Assembly: GCF_022179725.1 (NCBI RefSeq)
Contig: NZ_BPRC01000030.1
Span: forward strand, 1-52,923
Direction of reading: 5' to 3'
Source: Methylorubrum aminovorans
GTDB taxonomy: Bacteria; Pseudomonadota; Alphaproteobacteria; Rhizobiales; Beijerinckiaceae
Length of the DNA stretch: 52,923 nucleotides
Below are positions 30,303 through 38,399 of the stretch, piece after piece. The notes under the pieces were generated by a model that was not told where the DNA came from, did not search any database, and saw only the letters and a list, made by a program, of their open reading frames with translations. The position numbers were made by a program, and so were the translations under genes. The number at the start of each line of letters is the position of its first letter. Within the stretch, counting starts at the first letter, position 1.

Positions 30303-30335
30303 CAGACGTCTCCTCGTGGATCGAGGGAGCGTGGT

Positions 30336-31133
30336 ATGGGCAGTCTCGGCACTTGTCGGCGGGGCATAGTGGCGCCATTAATCAGATTGTCAGGGGCAGC
30401 GGTCTTCGCAGGATGTGGAATTACATCTGCACTGGTTCAGCCCGTTCAAGCACAGACTGTCGCCGATAAGCGCTTTGTGGTCACTAACCACACGCCTGGT
30501 GCAATCATCGACTTCCGTGTTCTGGCACCTGGCAGGCGCTGGAGTGAGAACTGGCTAAAGATACCGATCCCAGGGCGAGGGGGCCGGAACCTCGCATTCA
30601 ATGCCGACCGCCCCTCGAATTGCATGATGACAGCCCGTGTCATCATTGATTTTGGCTCCCGCGGCATGTCAAACGAGAGGGTTATCGAAGAACCGGTCAA
30701 CTTCTGCGGACTTGCAGTAATCAACGTCCTGAACGATAGACTTAGGCTTGAAAGTGACACGGGTGCGCCTCAATATGTACCGCGTGTGCCAAATCGGCAG
30801 GCTGAATTTGAACCTGTAAGCGAGCCATACCGGCCTGGCGACTGGGTTCTCGGCAGATGGCGGAACGGCGAGCATTGGTACCCTGGCATCGTCGAGAGTG
30901 CCGCACGCGCTACAGTGACCATCCGTTATGATGACGGCGATCGAGAAACCGCGCACGTCAGCCGCGTCCGCTCTTACACGTGGTCTGTTGGTACGCGGAT
31001 CGAGTGCAACTGGAAGGGCAGTGGAACTTGGCATTCAGGTCGCATCACATCATTGAACGGTGATATGCTGAACATTGACTACGATGACGGTGACCGTGAG
31101 CGCACGCGCACGGGCAAATGCCGCTCGCGTTAA
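30336..31133 (+). CDS. Secreted protein with tandem Tudor/Agenet-like repeats
   Basis: A protein of 265 residues. The ATG at 30336 has GAGGGAG upstream and gives a signal peptide ending PVQAQ. The mature N-terminal 120 residues (FVVTNHTPGAIIDFRVLAPG; NLAFNADRPSNCMMTARVII) are a beta-rich domain of the kind seen in small periplasmic proteins. Two SH3-like repeats follow: GDWVLGRWRNGEHWYPGIVE ... TIRYDDGDRE and GTRIECNWKGSGTWHSGRIT ... NIDYDDGDRE. Each has the W/Y cage-like aromatics and the YDDGDRE ending of Tudor/Agenet-type barrels, which in eukaryotes bind modified peptides. Such repeats in an exported bacterial protein are unusual. The binding partner is unknown. Confidence 0.78.
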   Translation: MGSLGTCRRGIVAPLIRLSGAAVFAGCGITSALVQPVQAQTVADKRFVVTNHTPGAIIDFRVLAPGRRWSENWLKIPIPGRGGRNLAFNADRPSNCMMTARVIIDFGSRGMSNERVIEEPVNFCGLAVINVLNDRLRLESDTGAPQYVPRVPNRQAEFEPVSEPYRPGDWVLGRWRNGEHWYPGIVESAARATVTIRYDDGDRETAHVSRVRSYTWSVGTRIECNWKGSGTWHSGRITSLNGDMLNIDYDDGDRERTRTGKCRSR

Positions 31134-31280
31134 GAGCTGCGCTCTGCGTGGGGGCTGCTGACCACAAAAGCTGCCCCCGATCCCAACGGTGCCACTTTCC
31201 TAGAAGCTCGACGAGAGTCATCTCACGAACTGCAGCCCTCCTTACAGCCAGCAGGGCAGCTTCCGGTGTGCGCCCCAAGG

Positions 31281-31721
31281 TCAGTACCGGAACGGGTAAG
31301 GGCCGAGGAACAGGTCACCGAGGGCCTTCCGGTATCTGTAGGTGAACCAGCGCTGACGCAGGTGTTCCGCCCGATCGTGTAGGATGTGGCAGCGCTGGCA
31401 GAGCGCCCGTAGGTTCTTGGGATCGTTGTTGCCTGGATCATGGTCCAGGTGAGCGCAGGCCAGATAGACGCGGGTGGTCCGTAGCGCTGTACCTGCCGGC
31501 ATGGACTCCACGGGTGTCAGCTTAAGCGGGCGCCCCTTTCCGCTGCGCCAAGTCTGCGTCGCAGCATCCCACCAGCGTCCGTCGCCAAGGTGGAAAACCA
31601 ATTGCCCATGCGGTCGACCACACTCCTCACAGCAGCCTTTGGCGCGCCCGAAGCGGATCACCTCAGATAGCTGTGACCAATCGATAGGATAGAAGAAGCG
31701 ATTTTCCGGGCGAATGGGCAC
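31281..31721 (-). CDS. HNH endonuclease
   Basis: A protein of 146 residues with the HNH layout: a zinc-binding CEECGRPHG (residues 31-39), then the catalytic core ACAHLDHDPGNNDPKNLRAL followed by CQRCHILHD. The motif residues all look intact. It ends 5 bp before the serine recombinase stop-to-start gap on the same strand, so both may travel together. Free-standing HNH proteins occur in mobile DNA and restriction-like defence; the role here is open. Confidence 0.85.
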   Translation of the reverse strand: MPIRPENRFFYPIDWSQLSEVIRFGRAKGCCEECGRPHGQLVFHLGDGRWWDAATQTWRSGKGRPLKLTPVESMPAGTALRTTRVYLACAHLDHDPGNNDPKNLRALCQRCHILHDRAEHLRQRWFTYRYRKALGDLFLGPYPFRY

Positions 31722-31726
31722 GGCGG

Positions 31727-32311
31727 TTAGCCCCCTGCACGCGCTTGGCTGCGCGTGCGCGCCTGCGGGAAGTACCGGTAGAAGGTGAAGCGGCTCACCC
31801 CCAGGCGCTTGGCGATCGCAGCCACCGAGATGTTGCCAGCAGCGAGCAGAGCCCGGGCTACTTCTAGATCAGCCTCGCTCAGCATTTTGGGTCGCCCCCC
31901 TTTTCGCCCACGGGCCAGAGCGGCCTTCAAGCCCTCCATGGTGCGCTCGCGGTTGAGGTCGAGGAAGTACTCGGCCATGGCGCCATGCATCTGCAGGGCA
32001 AAGCGTCCGTGGGCGGTAGCGCTGTCGAACTGCTCGGTCAGGGAGCGGAAGTGGATCTCCTTGAGCCGCAGGCCATCAATGGTGCGCATCATCTCGACGA
32101 GGGAACGGCCTAGGCGATCCAGCTTCCACACCACCAGGACGTCGGTCGGGCGCAGGTAGGCGAGGGCGGCTTCGAACTCCGGGCGCTTGGTCCCAGCCTT
32201 ACCGCTCTTCTTCTCTTCAAAAATTTTTTCGCAACCTGCCTTCAGAAGCGCATCGCGCTGAAGGTTGAGGTTTTGGTCCTGGGTCGAGACACGCGCATAG
32301 CCAACAAGCAT
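31727..32311 (-). CDS. Serine recombinase, resolvase/invertase family
   Basis: A protein of 194 residues starting MLVGYARVSTQDQNLNLQRD with the active-site serine in RVST, the helix motif VVWKLDRLGRSLVEMMRTID, and a C-terminal helix-turn-helix (NISVAAIAKRLGVSRFTFYR). This is the small Tn3-resolvase/invertase type that resolves plasmid multimers or transposition cointegrates. The frame is open six codons upstream, to 32329. The 150 bp upstream contain inverted repeats that may be its res site. It may keep the plasmid monomeric. Confidence 0.9.
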   Translation of the reverse strand: MLVGYARVSTQDQNLNLQRDALLKAGCEKIFEEKKSGKAGTKRPEFEAALAYLRPTDVLVVWKLDRLGRSLVEMMRTIDGLRLKEIHFRSLTEQFDSATAHGRFALQMHGAMAEYFLDLNRERTMEGLKAALARGRKGGRPKMLSEADLEVARALLAAGNISVAAIAKRLGVSRFTFYRYFPQARTRSQARAGG

Positions 32312-32652
32312 GTCACGATAGTCCCACAAGAGGGTTTTTCTGGCAATAGATTTGCTACCATATTTTCGTTACACAAACGGGGCTGTTTCAGGGTTTTGGC
32401 CAGCCGCTCCGACTGAGTGTTAGAAAAACGAACGTTTTCTGCACACATGTGATCGCACAACTAGAGGACGCTCGTGATCGCAAGCCAACTTTTCATGCGA
32501 ATGCGACGAGCCGTTCGCTGGCCTGTGTCGTGTAGCGCGTGCGCATCTCAAGCTTCGTCGACTCTGCCCATTCACTGCCGATCCTCAAATTAGGACTGGA
32601 CCCGCGCGATCGCTGAGCCAATGTCTGTCTCTAAAACGGAAGTTACCTTCGC
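32312..32652. other. Region upstream of the recombinase, candidate res site
   Basis: About 340 bp without a gene. It contains the palindrome AGAAAAACGAACGTTTTCT (32422-32440) and AT-rich blocks such as GCTACCATATTTTCGTTACA. A partly similar 45-bp stretch lies in direct orientation at 34457-34502. Resolvase sites usually lie directly upstream of the gene, as here. Confidence 0.45.
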
Positions 32653-32964
32653 TTGATCAATGTTACTGCGCCTCCGGCAGAGCCGATCCACTCGGAAGGC
32701 ACCATACGCAGCGAGTTACGTATGTCTGATCGGTCCCGCGTTGTTGGGATGATGCTGAAGGCTACGCGCCAAATCGTGGCACGTGAGGAGTTTGTCGAGG
32801 ATGCGATGTGGTGCGCAGAAATGACCGAGGTCACTGAGAACAACGAGGGCGTCGCCGCGCTCCGCGCCAAGGTGGTTGCGTGCCGGATAAAAGCTGCCCT
32901 GATGCGAGATGTCATGGGACAGCTAGCAACCGTACTGACGAGACTGCCACTTGAACCGGCCTAG
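32653..32964 (+). CDS. Hypothetical protein, 103 residues
   Basis: Not recognised. The helical body (VVGMMLKATRQIVAREEFVE; VAALRAKVVACRIKAALMRD) looks coding. The TTG at 32653 or an internal ATG near 32725 could be the start. A small membrane-protein gene follows after 24 bp on the same strand. Confidence 0.5.
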   Translation: MINVTAPPAEPIHSEGTIRSELRMSDRSRVVGMMLKATRQIVAREEFVEDAMWCAEMTEVTENNEGVAALRAKVVACRIKAALMRDVMGQLATVLTRLPLEPA

Positions 32965-32988
32965 ATAATCAACGCTGGAATTTAAGCG

Positions 32989-33198
32989 ATGCCTCGCTGG
33001 CTTTTCGAAATGCTCTGCGTTGCGGCTTTCTCAGCACCCGTCGGGGCTGCTTGGATGTACGCATGGCCGTTAGTTACAGGACGCCAGCTACCATCAGCTC
33101 TGAACCCTGAGCTGGCTTTGCTCGCCGCGCTCATTCTTCTCTCTAGCTCGGGTCTTACGATGCTGATGTCCGCACGCATCCAGTCTGACCGCAGATGA
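32989..33198 (+). CDS. Small membrane protein, 69 residues
   Basis: Two predicted membrane helices (LFEMLCVAAFSAPVGAAWMY and ELALLAALILLSSSGLTMLM) joined by a short loop, with a basic C-terminus (RIQSDRR). No family recognised. Confidence 0.5.
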   Translation: MPRWLFEMLCVAAFSAPVGAAWMYAWPLVTGRQLPSALNPELALLAALILLSSSGLTMLMSARIQSDRR

Positions 33199-33322
33199 TC
33201 CGCGTTGAGCCCGTAATGCGCTAAGTAGGATGGGCGTGCAGCCACGCATTCGGCAGTGCGGACACCGTCGATCCGTCACAAGCCACGCCTATGAGCTGCA
33301 ACTATCGACAACAGGATGTTGG

Positions 33323-33544
33323 GTGAGCCCAGTGCAGACAGTGGCGGAGTGGTGCGCGCAAGGTTATCGCGGTCTGCGTGTCATGTGCTGCCCCGAATGC
33401 GGGCAGGAGACGCGCAGCAGTTGGGAGGAGTTAGGCGCCACGTTGGATGATGATGTGGTTGTGGTGGCGCAGCGGGTGTGCTGCGAAGTGTGCTTGAAAC
33501 CTCTTACTGGGATTGCTGTTGTCACCTACAGGGAGGCGGCATGA
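33323..33544 (+). CDS. Small zinc-ribbon-like protein
   Basis: A protein of 73 residues. Two cysteine pairs (CCPECG and CCEVC) about 40 residues apart flank a helix-rich middle (SSWEELGATLDDDVVVVAQR), a treble-clef or zinc-ribbon pattern. The GTG at 33323 has AGGA seven bases upstream and begins SPVQTVAEWCAQGYRGLRVM. Short proteins of this shape are frequent in Methylobacterium and uncharacterised. Confidence 0.6.
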   Translation: MSPVQTVAEWCAQGYRGLRVMCCPECGQETRSSWEELGATLDDDVVVVAQRVCCEVCLKPLTGIAVVTYREAA

Positions 33545-33594
33545 GGAGTTGCCAGGCCGTGTACGCTTGAGCATCATCGCATCACGCGGGAAGC

Positions 33595-33711
33595 ATGCCG
33601 ATGCCGGGTGGGCGACGAAGACGTTTCGACCGACACGCAGCCTTGGTGCTTGCTGGTATCGGCGCGCTTGTGGCGGCCGTGTTCTGGTTCATCACGTCCC
33701 AATTCGCTTAG
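33595..33711 (+). CDS. Very small membrane protein, 38 residues
   Basis: A basic start (MPMPGGRRRRFDRH) is followed by one membrane segment (AALVLAGIGALVAAVFWFIT). GGGAAG lies close upstream. Positive-inside topology and the strong hydrophobic block support a real single-pass protein. Confidence 0.45.
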   Translation: MPMPGGRRRRFDRHAALVLAGIGALVAAVFWFITSQFA

Positions 33712-33890
33712 CCGCCTACTAGCGGCCAGCAGCTCTCCGTTACGTTCAGGAGCGACCGGTTTGGGATGGCTTCCTGCCTTAGTGAGCCAGCAGAGCGCGA
33801 TGCAGCGGGCGCGGTTGGGCCGGGGAACGACTTCGCCTGAGCACACTTCTCATCCGGCCTGTCATAGGCGTCGTAAGCCGGGAGAGTCGA

Positions 33891-34079
33891 ATGGCTAAGG
33901 ACGTGACCACCTACACCCTCAAGCAAGCCCTCGCCGCAAAGGTTGAGGACCACATCGAGATCGCCGTGGAGGCAGAGGACGGGACGAAGTTCAAGATCCG
34001 GGCGACCGCGGATCAGCTCGACGCGCTCACGGGTGATCTGGAGACGATCCTGGACGCTGACGACGCGGACGCTGAGTAA
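33891..34079 (+). CDS. Small acidic protein, 62 residues
   Basis: A compact domain: TTYTLKQALAAKVEDHIEIA, then DGTKFKIRATADQLDALTGD, and an acidic end. GGAGAG lies about 8 bases upstream of the ATG. No known family. It resembles short conserved proteins of Methylobacterium that pair two strands and a helix. Confidence 0.65.
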   Translation: MAKDVTTYTLKQALAAKVEDHIEIAVEAEDGTKFKIRATADQLDALTGDLETILDADDADAE

Positions 34080-34258
34080 TCCGGCAAGGCGGCGCCGACC
34101 TCTCCCCCGGCAATCCCAGGACCGAGGGCCGGCGCCGCCACCTACCCGATCCGTCAAACTTAACGAAGGGCCAACCACATCCGAACAGGACGCGGAAACC
34201 GTTACGCTAAGACGCGTTAGCCGGACGATCACCCCCACGCAGATGCGGAGCCCATACG

Positions 34259-34333
34259 ATGACCATCACCGTCTTCGACCCCATCCGCGGCCAGATGGTT
34301 ACGATCCAAGTCCCAGCTCCACGGCCGCGCTGA
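34259..34333 (+). CDS. Micro-protein, 24 residues, ending in a large hairpin
   Basis: MTITVFDPIRGQMVTIQVPA plus four residues. GGAG lies seven bases upstream. The last codons form the left arm of a 16-bp perfect hairpin. The combination of ribosome site, short frame and terminator-like hairpin supports a translated micro-protein or a leader peptide. Confidence 0.4.
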   Translation: MTITVFDPIRGQMVTIQVPAPRPR

Positions 34334-34354
34334 CGCCGGCGCGGCCGTGGAGCT
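34315..34354 (+). terminator. 16-bp perfect hairpin
   Basis: AGCTCCACGGCCGCGC (34315-34330) pairs perfectly with 34339-34354 around an 8-base loop. There is no T-run after it. It is the longest perfect GC-rich stem seen in the window and probably ends transcription or protects a 3' end. Confidence 0.6.
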
Positions 34355-34591
34355 GTGGCGGAGCATCGCGCTTACTCTAAGGATATCTACGCGGCTTGAT
34401 GGCAGAAGGCCTGCGTACTCGGAACCGTGTTTCTCAGCCTATGTGCCAATACAGTGGTTGGAAAACGGTTGTTTTTCATACATACATGGTTGCACAAATA
34501 TAGGACCTCATGGGGTGAGTAGCGGCAGTTTAGCGGTTATGAGATGAACGTCTGGACTACAGGTCGAAACGGACGATCCGACAGCGGCAAT
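34355..34591. other. Short intergenic stretch with a res-like repeat
   Basis: No gene supported. 34457-34502 resembles 32419-32464 upstream of the recombinase in the same orientation (GTTGGAAAACGGTTGTTTTT versus GTTAGAAAAACGAACGTTTT). Identity is moderate. Confidence 0.35.
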
Positions 34592-34789
34592 TTAGCCTAT
34601 CTCGAACACTTCAAGATCTTGGGACATGGCCTGATCGCGCCGTTGGGCTCCACGCTCGGCACGCAACTCGCGCTCAGCCAAGAGCCAGAACTCGATTTCA
34701 AAACCATCCGGACGATGGTTGCGCTCCCATAGCTCATAGGCGCGCTGCCGGATTTCAGCTGGTGTGATCGGACGTTCGTCCTGTGACAT
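34592..34789 (-). CDS. DUF2934 family protein
   Basis: A protein of 65 residues with the family core: ITPAEIRQRAYELWERNHRP followed by FEIEFWLLAERELRAE. DUF2934 proteins are short helical proteins, often encoded near stress genes in Hyphomicrobiales, with unknown role. The ATG at 34789 is preferred; the frame is open to 34822. Confidence 0.82.
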   Translation of the reverse strand: MSQDERPITPAEIRQRAYELWERNHRPDGFEIEFWLLAERELRAERGAQRRDQAMSQDLEVFEIG

Positions 34790-34890
34790 TGGTACGAGCT
34801 CTATAACATCGACCGGAAACATTTATCCCATGTCTGCGGCGAGGCATACGGCAGCGGTCTGGATCGAATTATTGATCTCGAACAAAAGCC

Positions 34891-35163
34891 TCATAGTTCA
34901 GGTTTTTTCGGCCACTCCATGTCGAGCCTCAGCCGTGTGCGGAACAGGACATGGCCAGCCTCGTCGCGGACCAGCGCTGCGATATACCGCTCCTGCGCCT
35001 GCATCATCGCAGCTCGGCGACGAGGACCATGCAGCGCTTCACGCGCGATCTCGGGCAATAGCGACACAGCAGCCGCACAGGCCTCATTCAGATCGAAGAA
35101 CTCAAGACCATCATCGTCGCGTGTGATAATATCACCATCTGCGACATCAATGTGGAAGAGCAT
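34891..35163 (-). CDS. DUF6894-like protein, diverged
   Basis: A protein of 90 residues starting MLFHIDVADGDIITRDDDGL, with the middle helix LNEACAAAVSLLPEIAREAL and the final strands YIAALVRDEAGHVLFRTRLR. Fold order and key positions match the DUF6894 protein at 2823-3080, but identity is low. GAGG six bases upstream supports the start at 35163. Function unknown. Confidence 0.75.
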   Translation of the reverse strand: MLFHIDVADGDIITRDDDGLEFFDLNEACAAAVSLLPEIAREALHGPRRRAAMMQAQERYIAALVRDEAGHVLFRTRLRLDMEWPKKPEL

Positions 35164-35445
35164 AGGCAGCCTCATACAACCAGATAGCCACGCTGCCATT
35201 TACTTCGAATGTTGTCGTTAACCTATCTGATTCGATTGTGCACTGTTCCACTACGGCTAAGGAACTGCTCGAATTGCCTTCCATCGCGAACCGAGGAGGA
35301 AAGGCTTACCCTAACAGATTCCGTCGCTTGTAATTTAAAGGTTGATAAGCGGCGTAGCGGCTTGAAGGTCACAACCTACGCCTATGTTAGTGCTGCTCAA
35401 TTGGTACGCGTGGTCGCGGTCCCTAAAGGGCAGGGAGGACGCGAA

Positions 35446-36264
35446 ATGCAGTTGCTGCGACAGGGAGCGCACGGGCCGCTCGTACGCAAGCTTGAGGCTT
35501 TTGCGCCTTTACAGGTAACTGATAGGGTTGCGCTCACCGCGATCGAGACCGCAGGACAGTTCTTCCCGGCAGGTAAAGATCTCATCTGCGAGGGCGACCG
35601 GCCACAAGGCATGCTTGTGATTGGACAAGGCTTTGCCTGTCAATACAAGTTGCGGGAGAATGGAACGCGTCAGATCCTCGCCTACCTTTTACCGGGCGAT
35701 GTCTGTGACCTCGCCACGTCGCGGCTCGACAGAATGGATTATGCTATTGGCACTCTTTCCACATGCCGGGCCGTGTGGGTTGCTCCTTGGATAGTCGCAG
35801 ATCTCCAGCGGCGGCCCGCCGTGATGCAGGCGCTACAAACAGCAGCGCGCGTCAATGAGGCGACTTTACGTGCGTGGCTTGTAAACATCGGCTGCCGCTC
35901 AGCCGTAGAGCGCCTCGCCCATCTTTTCTGCGAGCTGTACGTGCGATTGCGCGCGGTCGGGCTGACCAAGGACCAGACGTTCCTGCTGCCAATTACGCAG
36001 GTTGATCTGGCGGACACTGCCGGCATAACACCGGTACACGTCAATCGCTCCTTAGGTACACTCAGGCGTGCGGGCCTTATTGAGCGTAAAGGTAGACATT
36101 TTACAATCCTTGACTTGCCACGCCTTGCGGAAATCGCTGAGTTCAAGGCAAATTACCTGCAACTGGACGAGATGGCCTCTGAACGGGATCGTAGCACTTC
36201 GCAACAGCTGCGTGCCATTGGTCCCCACCCTCACGTTTCAGAAGCCCAACCTCGTACCTTCTGA
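35446..36264 (+). CDS. Crp/Fnr-family transcriptional regulator
   Basis: A protein of 272 residues. A cyclic-nucleotide-binding-like domain (about 20-150; GQFFPAGKDLICEGDRPQGM; YLLPGDVCDLATSRLDRMDY) is followed by a helix-turn-helix (ITQVDLADTAGITPVHVNRS, then GTLRRAGLIERKGRHFTILD). GGGAGG upstream fixes the start at 35446; the frame is open to 35209. No N-terminal cysteine cluster. This is the type of Crp/Fnr protein (VHVNRSLGTLRR) that is greatly expanded in Methylobacterium and rhizobia. Effector and targets unknown. Confidence 0.9.
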   Translation: MQLLRQGAHGPLVRKLEAFAPLQVTDRVALTAIETAGQFFPAGKDLICEGDRPQGMLVIGQGFACQYKLRENGTRQILAYLLPGDVCDLATSRLDRMDYAIGTLSTCRAVWVAPWIVADLQRRPAVMQALQTAARVNEATLRAWLVNIGCRSAVERLAHLFCELYVRLRAVGLTKDQTFLLPITQVDLADTAGITPVHVNRSLGTLRRAGLIERKGRHFTILDLPRLAEIAEFKANYLQLDEMASERDRSTSQQLRAIGPHPHVSEAQPRTF

Positions 36265-36332
36265 AACGCGAGAGCTGGAAGTTCGGTACGCTCTACACGA
36301 CAAGCTCGTAGCCTATGATCAAGTCGAATTCG

Positions 36333-36782
36333 CTACTCAGCTGCCTGCCTCTCCGCTCGTCCGCCGGTACGACCTAGACCCAGTTCTTTCGCCAGCGCAG
36401 ATCGCATGGTTGAATAACCAGGAGCAGTCATCGGGTAGTCCGAGGGAAGGCCATAGCGCTCACGGTAGGAGAAAGGATCGAGGCCATGCACTCCAAGGTG
36501 CCGCTTCAGCGTCTTGTAGGGCTTGCCATCGATGAACGAGATCAAGGCATCTGGCGTGATCGACTTGCGGATTTGCGCCGCGGTCGCCTGCTTAACATCG
36601 GCTTCGGCTGCAGATGCCGAGCCTGTGATGCTTAGAGATGCAAGTTTGGCATAGACTGCTGGGATGAGTCCGGGCAACTCGGCTGCGGGAACTCGATTGT
36701 TGGCGACATATGAGGTGACGATTTCGGCGGCGCGCTCGAGCAGATCCTCACGAGAGAGGGCGCCGATCGTATTGCTCTCCAA
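36333..36782 (-). CDS. mucR: MucR/Ros-family transcriptional regulator
   Basis: A protein of 149 residues with the family C-terminal core: ALISFIDGKPYKTLKRHLGV, then YRERYGLPSDYPMTAPGYST and RSALAKELGLGR. MucR proteins regulate exopolysaccharide, motility and symbiosis or virulence genes. In the classic protein the zinc finger begins with two cysteines (C-x-x-C type); here those positions are not cysteine (ISFIDG), so it probably folds without zinc, as some rhizobial homologues do. It converges with the Crp/Fnr gene. Confidence 0.9.
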   Translation of the reverse strand: MESNTIGALSREDLLERAAEIVTSYVANNRVPAAELPGLIPAVYAKLASLSITGSASAAEADVKQATAAQIRKSITPDALISFIDGKPYKTLKRHLGVHGLDPFSYRERYGLPSDYPMTAPGYSTMRSALAKELGLGRTGGRAERQAAE

Positions 36783-37223
36783 GATGATTACCCCTGGTAT
36801 CTCGATGTCTGACTCCGCCCTACTTACCCAAGTCAGAACGGAATGTCTCGTGGCGAAATCTCGCGCGCGGCACCCGAGCCTGGCATTTGCGGAAGGGCAC
36901 GCTGGTTAGAATTGTACTTGCCTCCTCGTGCATGAAAGCGACAGGCTGCAGGCGATCCTTGCGCAGCCTAATGTGTGCAAGGCTGATCACAAGGCGGTTT
37001 TCCGGCCCGAACCGACTGACGGCGTAGACTCAGCGGCTTCTTGACCGCTCGCTCTCAACCGAGGCGCACACGTCTTGCTGGAGGCAGGCACGCTAGCTCG
37101 GCGGTTGCGTGCATAAACCGAGCCTTCTTGAACGCAGAAACGCAGATTACCGTTGGGCTTGGAAACATCCAGGAAGGCTATGGGTCGCCCTTCAGCCTTC
37201 ACCGTCTCATCAGGAACACGACT
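36783..37223. other. Divergent promoter region between mucR and the fnr gene
   Basis: About 440 bp. It should hold promoters for the leftward mucR and rightward fnr genes. I see no FNR-type box, large hairpin or convincing small gene. Confidence 0.4.
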
Positions 37224-37979
37224 GTGACCACCGTTCCTCCTGGCACAAAAGCCGAACCGTGCGCTCGCATCGAGCGCGGTCAGGGGTGTGGCGTTGAGCG
37301 CTGTGGGCTCTGCGAAGCTCGTGCAGTCAGCATCTGCAACGCAATCGAGGAGGATCAGCTCAGCGAACTGGCCCGGGCAACCACGGTGGTCGAGCTCGCG
37401 CCAGGTGAGGTCTTCCGGAACGAGGGTGCTTCACCGGAGTACCTGTTCAACATCATCTCGGGGTCGGTGAAACTGTTCAAGCTCCTGGCTGATGGTCGTC
37501 GCGCGGTCATTGGGTTCCTGACGGTGGGCGATTTCATCGGTTTTGGCCGCCCTGATGCCGTGCCCTGCAGTGCCGAAGCCCTTACGAACGTTCGGCTGTG
37601 CCGGTTTGAGCGCGGCAAGTTCCGCGTCCTCCTGGAGACCTATCCAAAGCTCGAGCGTCGTCTCCTCGCTGTAGCATCTGACGAGGTTGCAGCTGGTCAG
37701 GAGCACATGACTCTGCTTGGCCGTCTGACGGCGGACGAGCGGGTTGCCCGCTTCCTCCTGGCGCGAGCGGAAGCATCTCAACGGCTGGGGGGCTCTAGCA
37801 AGGATCTCGAGCTGCCGATGACGCGCTCTGACATCGCCGACTATCTTGGTCTGACCATCGAGACCGTGAGCCGTGTCTTCACAAGGCTGCGCCGGAAGGG
37901 GCTCATCGACTACAAGACGGCAAGATCGGTCACTCTCCAGGATCGACCGGGTCTTCTGGCGATCAGCGAAGGCGGGTAG
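37224..37979 (+). CDS. fnrN: FNR/FnrN-type oxygen-responsive regulator
   Basis: A protein of 251 residues. Cysteines 22, 27, 30 and 38 at the N-terminus (GCGVERCGLCEARAVSIC) and Cys115 (DAVPCSAEAL) match the Fe-S ligand pattern of FnrN/FnrL. A sensor domain (VVELAPGEVFRNEGASPEYL) and the classic FNR recognition helix follow (MTRSDIADYLGLTIETVSRV, then FTRLRRKGLI). It should activate or repress genes when oxygen is low. The GTG at 37224 has AGGA eight bases upstream. An FNR-type box (38118-38131) lies between this gene and the transporter-cyoABCD cluster, which it probably controls. Confidence 0.88.
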   Translation: MTTVPPGTKAEPCARIERGQGCGVERCGLCEARAVSICNAIEEDQLSELARATTVVELAPGEVFRNEGASPEYLFNIISGSVKLFKLLADGRRAVIGFLTVGDFIGFGRPDAVPCSAEALTNVRLCRFERGKFRVLLETYPKLERRLLAVASDEVAAGQEHMTLLGRLTADERVARFLLARAEASQRLGGSSKDLELPMTRSDIADYLGLTIETVSRVFTRLRRKGLIDYKTARSVTLQDRPGLLAISEGG

Positions 37980-37995
37980 CCAAAAAACAATCTTT

Positions 37996-38097
37996 GTGAA
38001 GAAGCGCTACGCCGCACTGGCAAGGCAGCATGAGGTGGGTGAGCAGGCCTGCCGCGCTGCCGGCTTGCGGTTGGCTGCCCCGAAACTGCTGCTCTAA
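37996..38097 (+). CDS. Possible small protein, 33 residues
   Basis: A GTG start and the sequence KKRYAALARQHEVGEQACRA plus 12 residues (ending PKLLL), 16 bp after the fnr gene. It reads like coding sequence but has no known family and could be a remnant of a longer gene. Confidence 0.3.
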   Translation: MKKRYAALARQHEVGEQACRAAGLRLAAPKLLL

Positions 38098-38117
38098 CAG
38101 CAGGTTTTCCGCCCCGT

Positions 38118-38131
38118 TTGACTCAGATCAA
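38118..38131. promoter_or_regulatory. FNR/FixK-type box
   Basis: TTGACTCAGATCAA fits the dyad TTGAY-N4-RTCAA recognised by FNR and FixK proteins (one base from a perfect TTGAT - ATCAA). It lies about 270 bp upstream of the MFS gene that leads into cyoABCD, right after the FnrN-type gene. Confidence 0.6.
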
Positions 38132-38399
38132 TGCGCGCATTGGCTCGCAGGATCATGGTGCCAGATTAAGGGGGATCACCATGCTTGCTGCATCAGAACA
38201 CTACCGTTGATACGGCGGCCATCTGTTCACGCTCGGCAAGATAGCGCACCAAGCAGGCCGAACATCAGCAAGAGCAGATCAGGCCGAAGGATAGACATCC
38301 GCTCCATCACGTCTGCGAACGCCACTGTGCGCTCCTATGCGCGCAATCAGTTTCTGGACGAAATTCCCTAAGAAACCCTTATCCCAGGCTACACTTCGG

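Larger units (their letters stand above)
37980..38399. other. Region between fnr and the MFS-cyo cluster
   Basis: About 420 bp holding a possible 33-residue frame and the FNR-type box at 38118-38131. I see no other gene. The promoter for the downstream transporter-oxidase cluster is expected here. Confidence 0.5.

Noticed and set aside
33708..34238. Minus-strand frame of 176 codons
   Set aside because: It overlaps a plausible plus-strand gene (33891-34079) and looks like a shadow frame.
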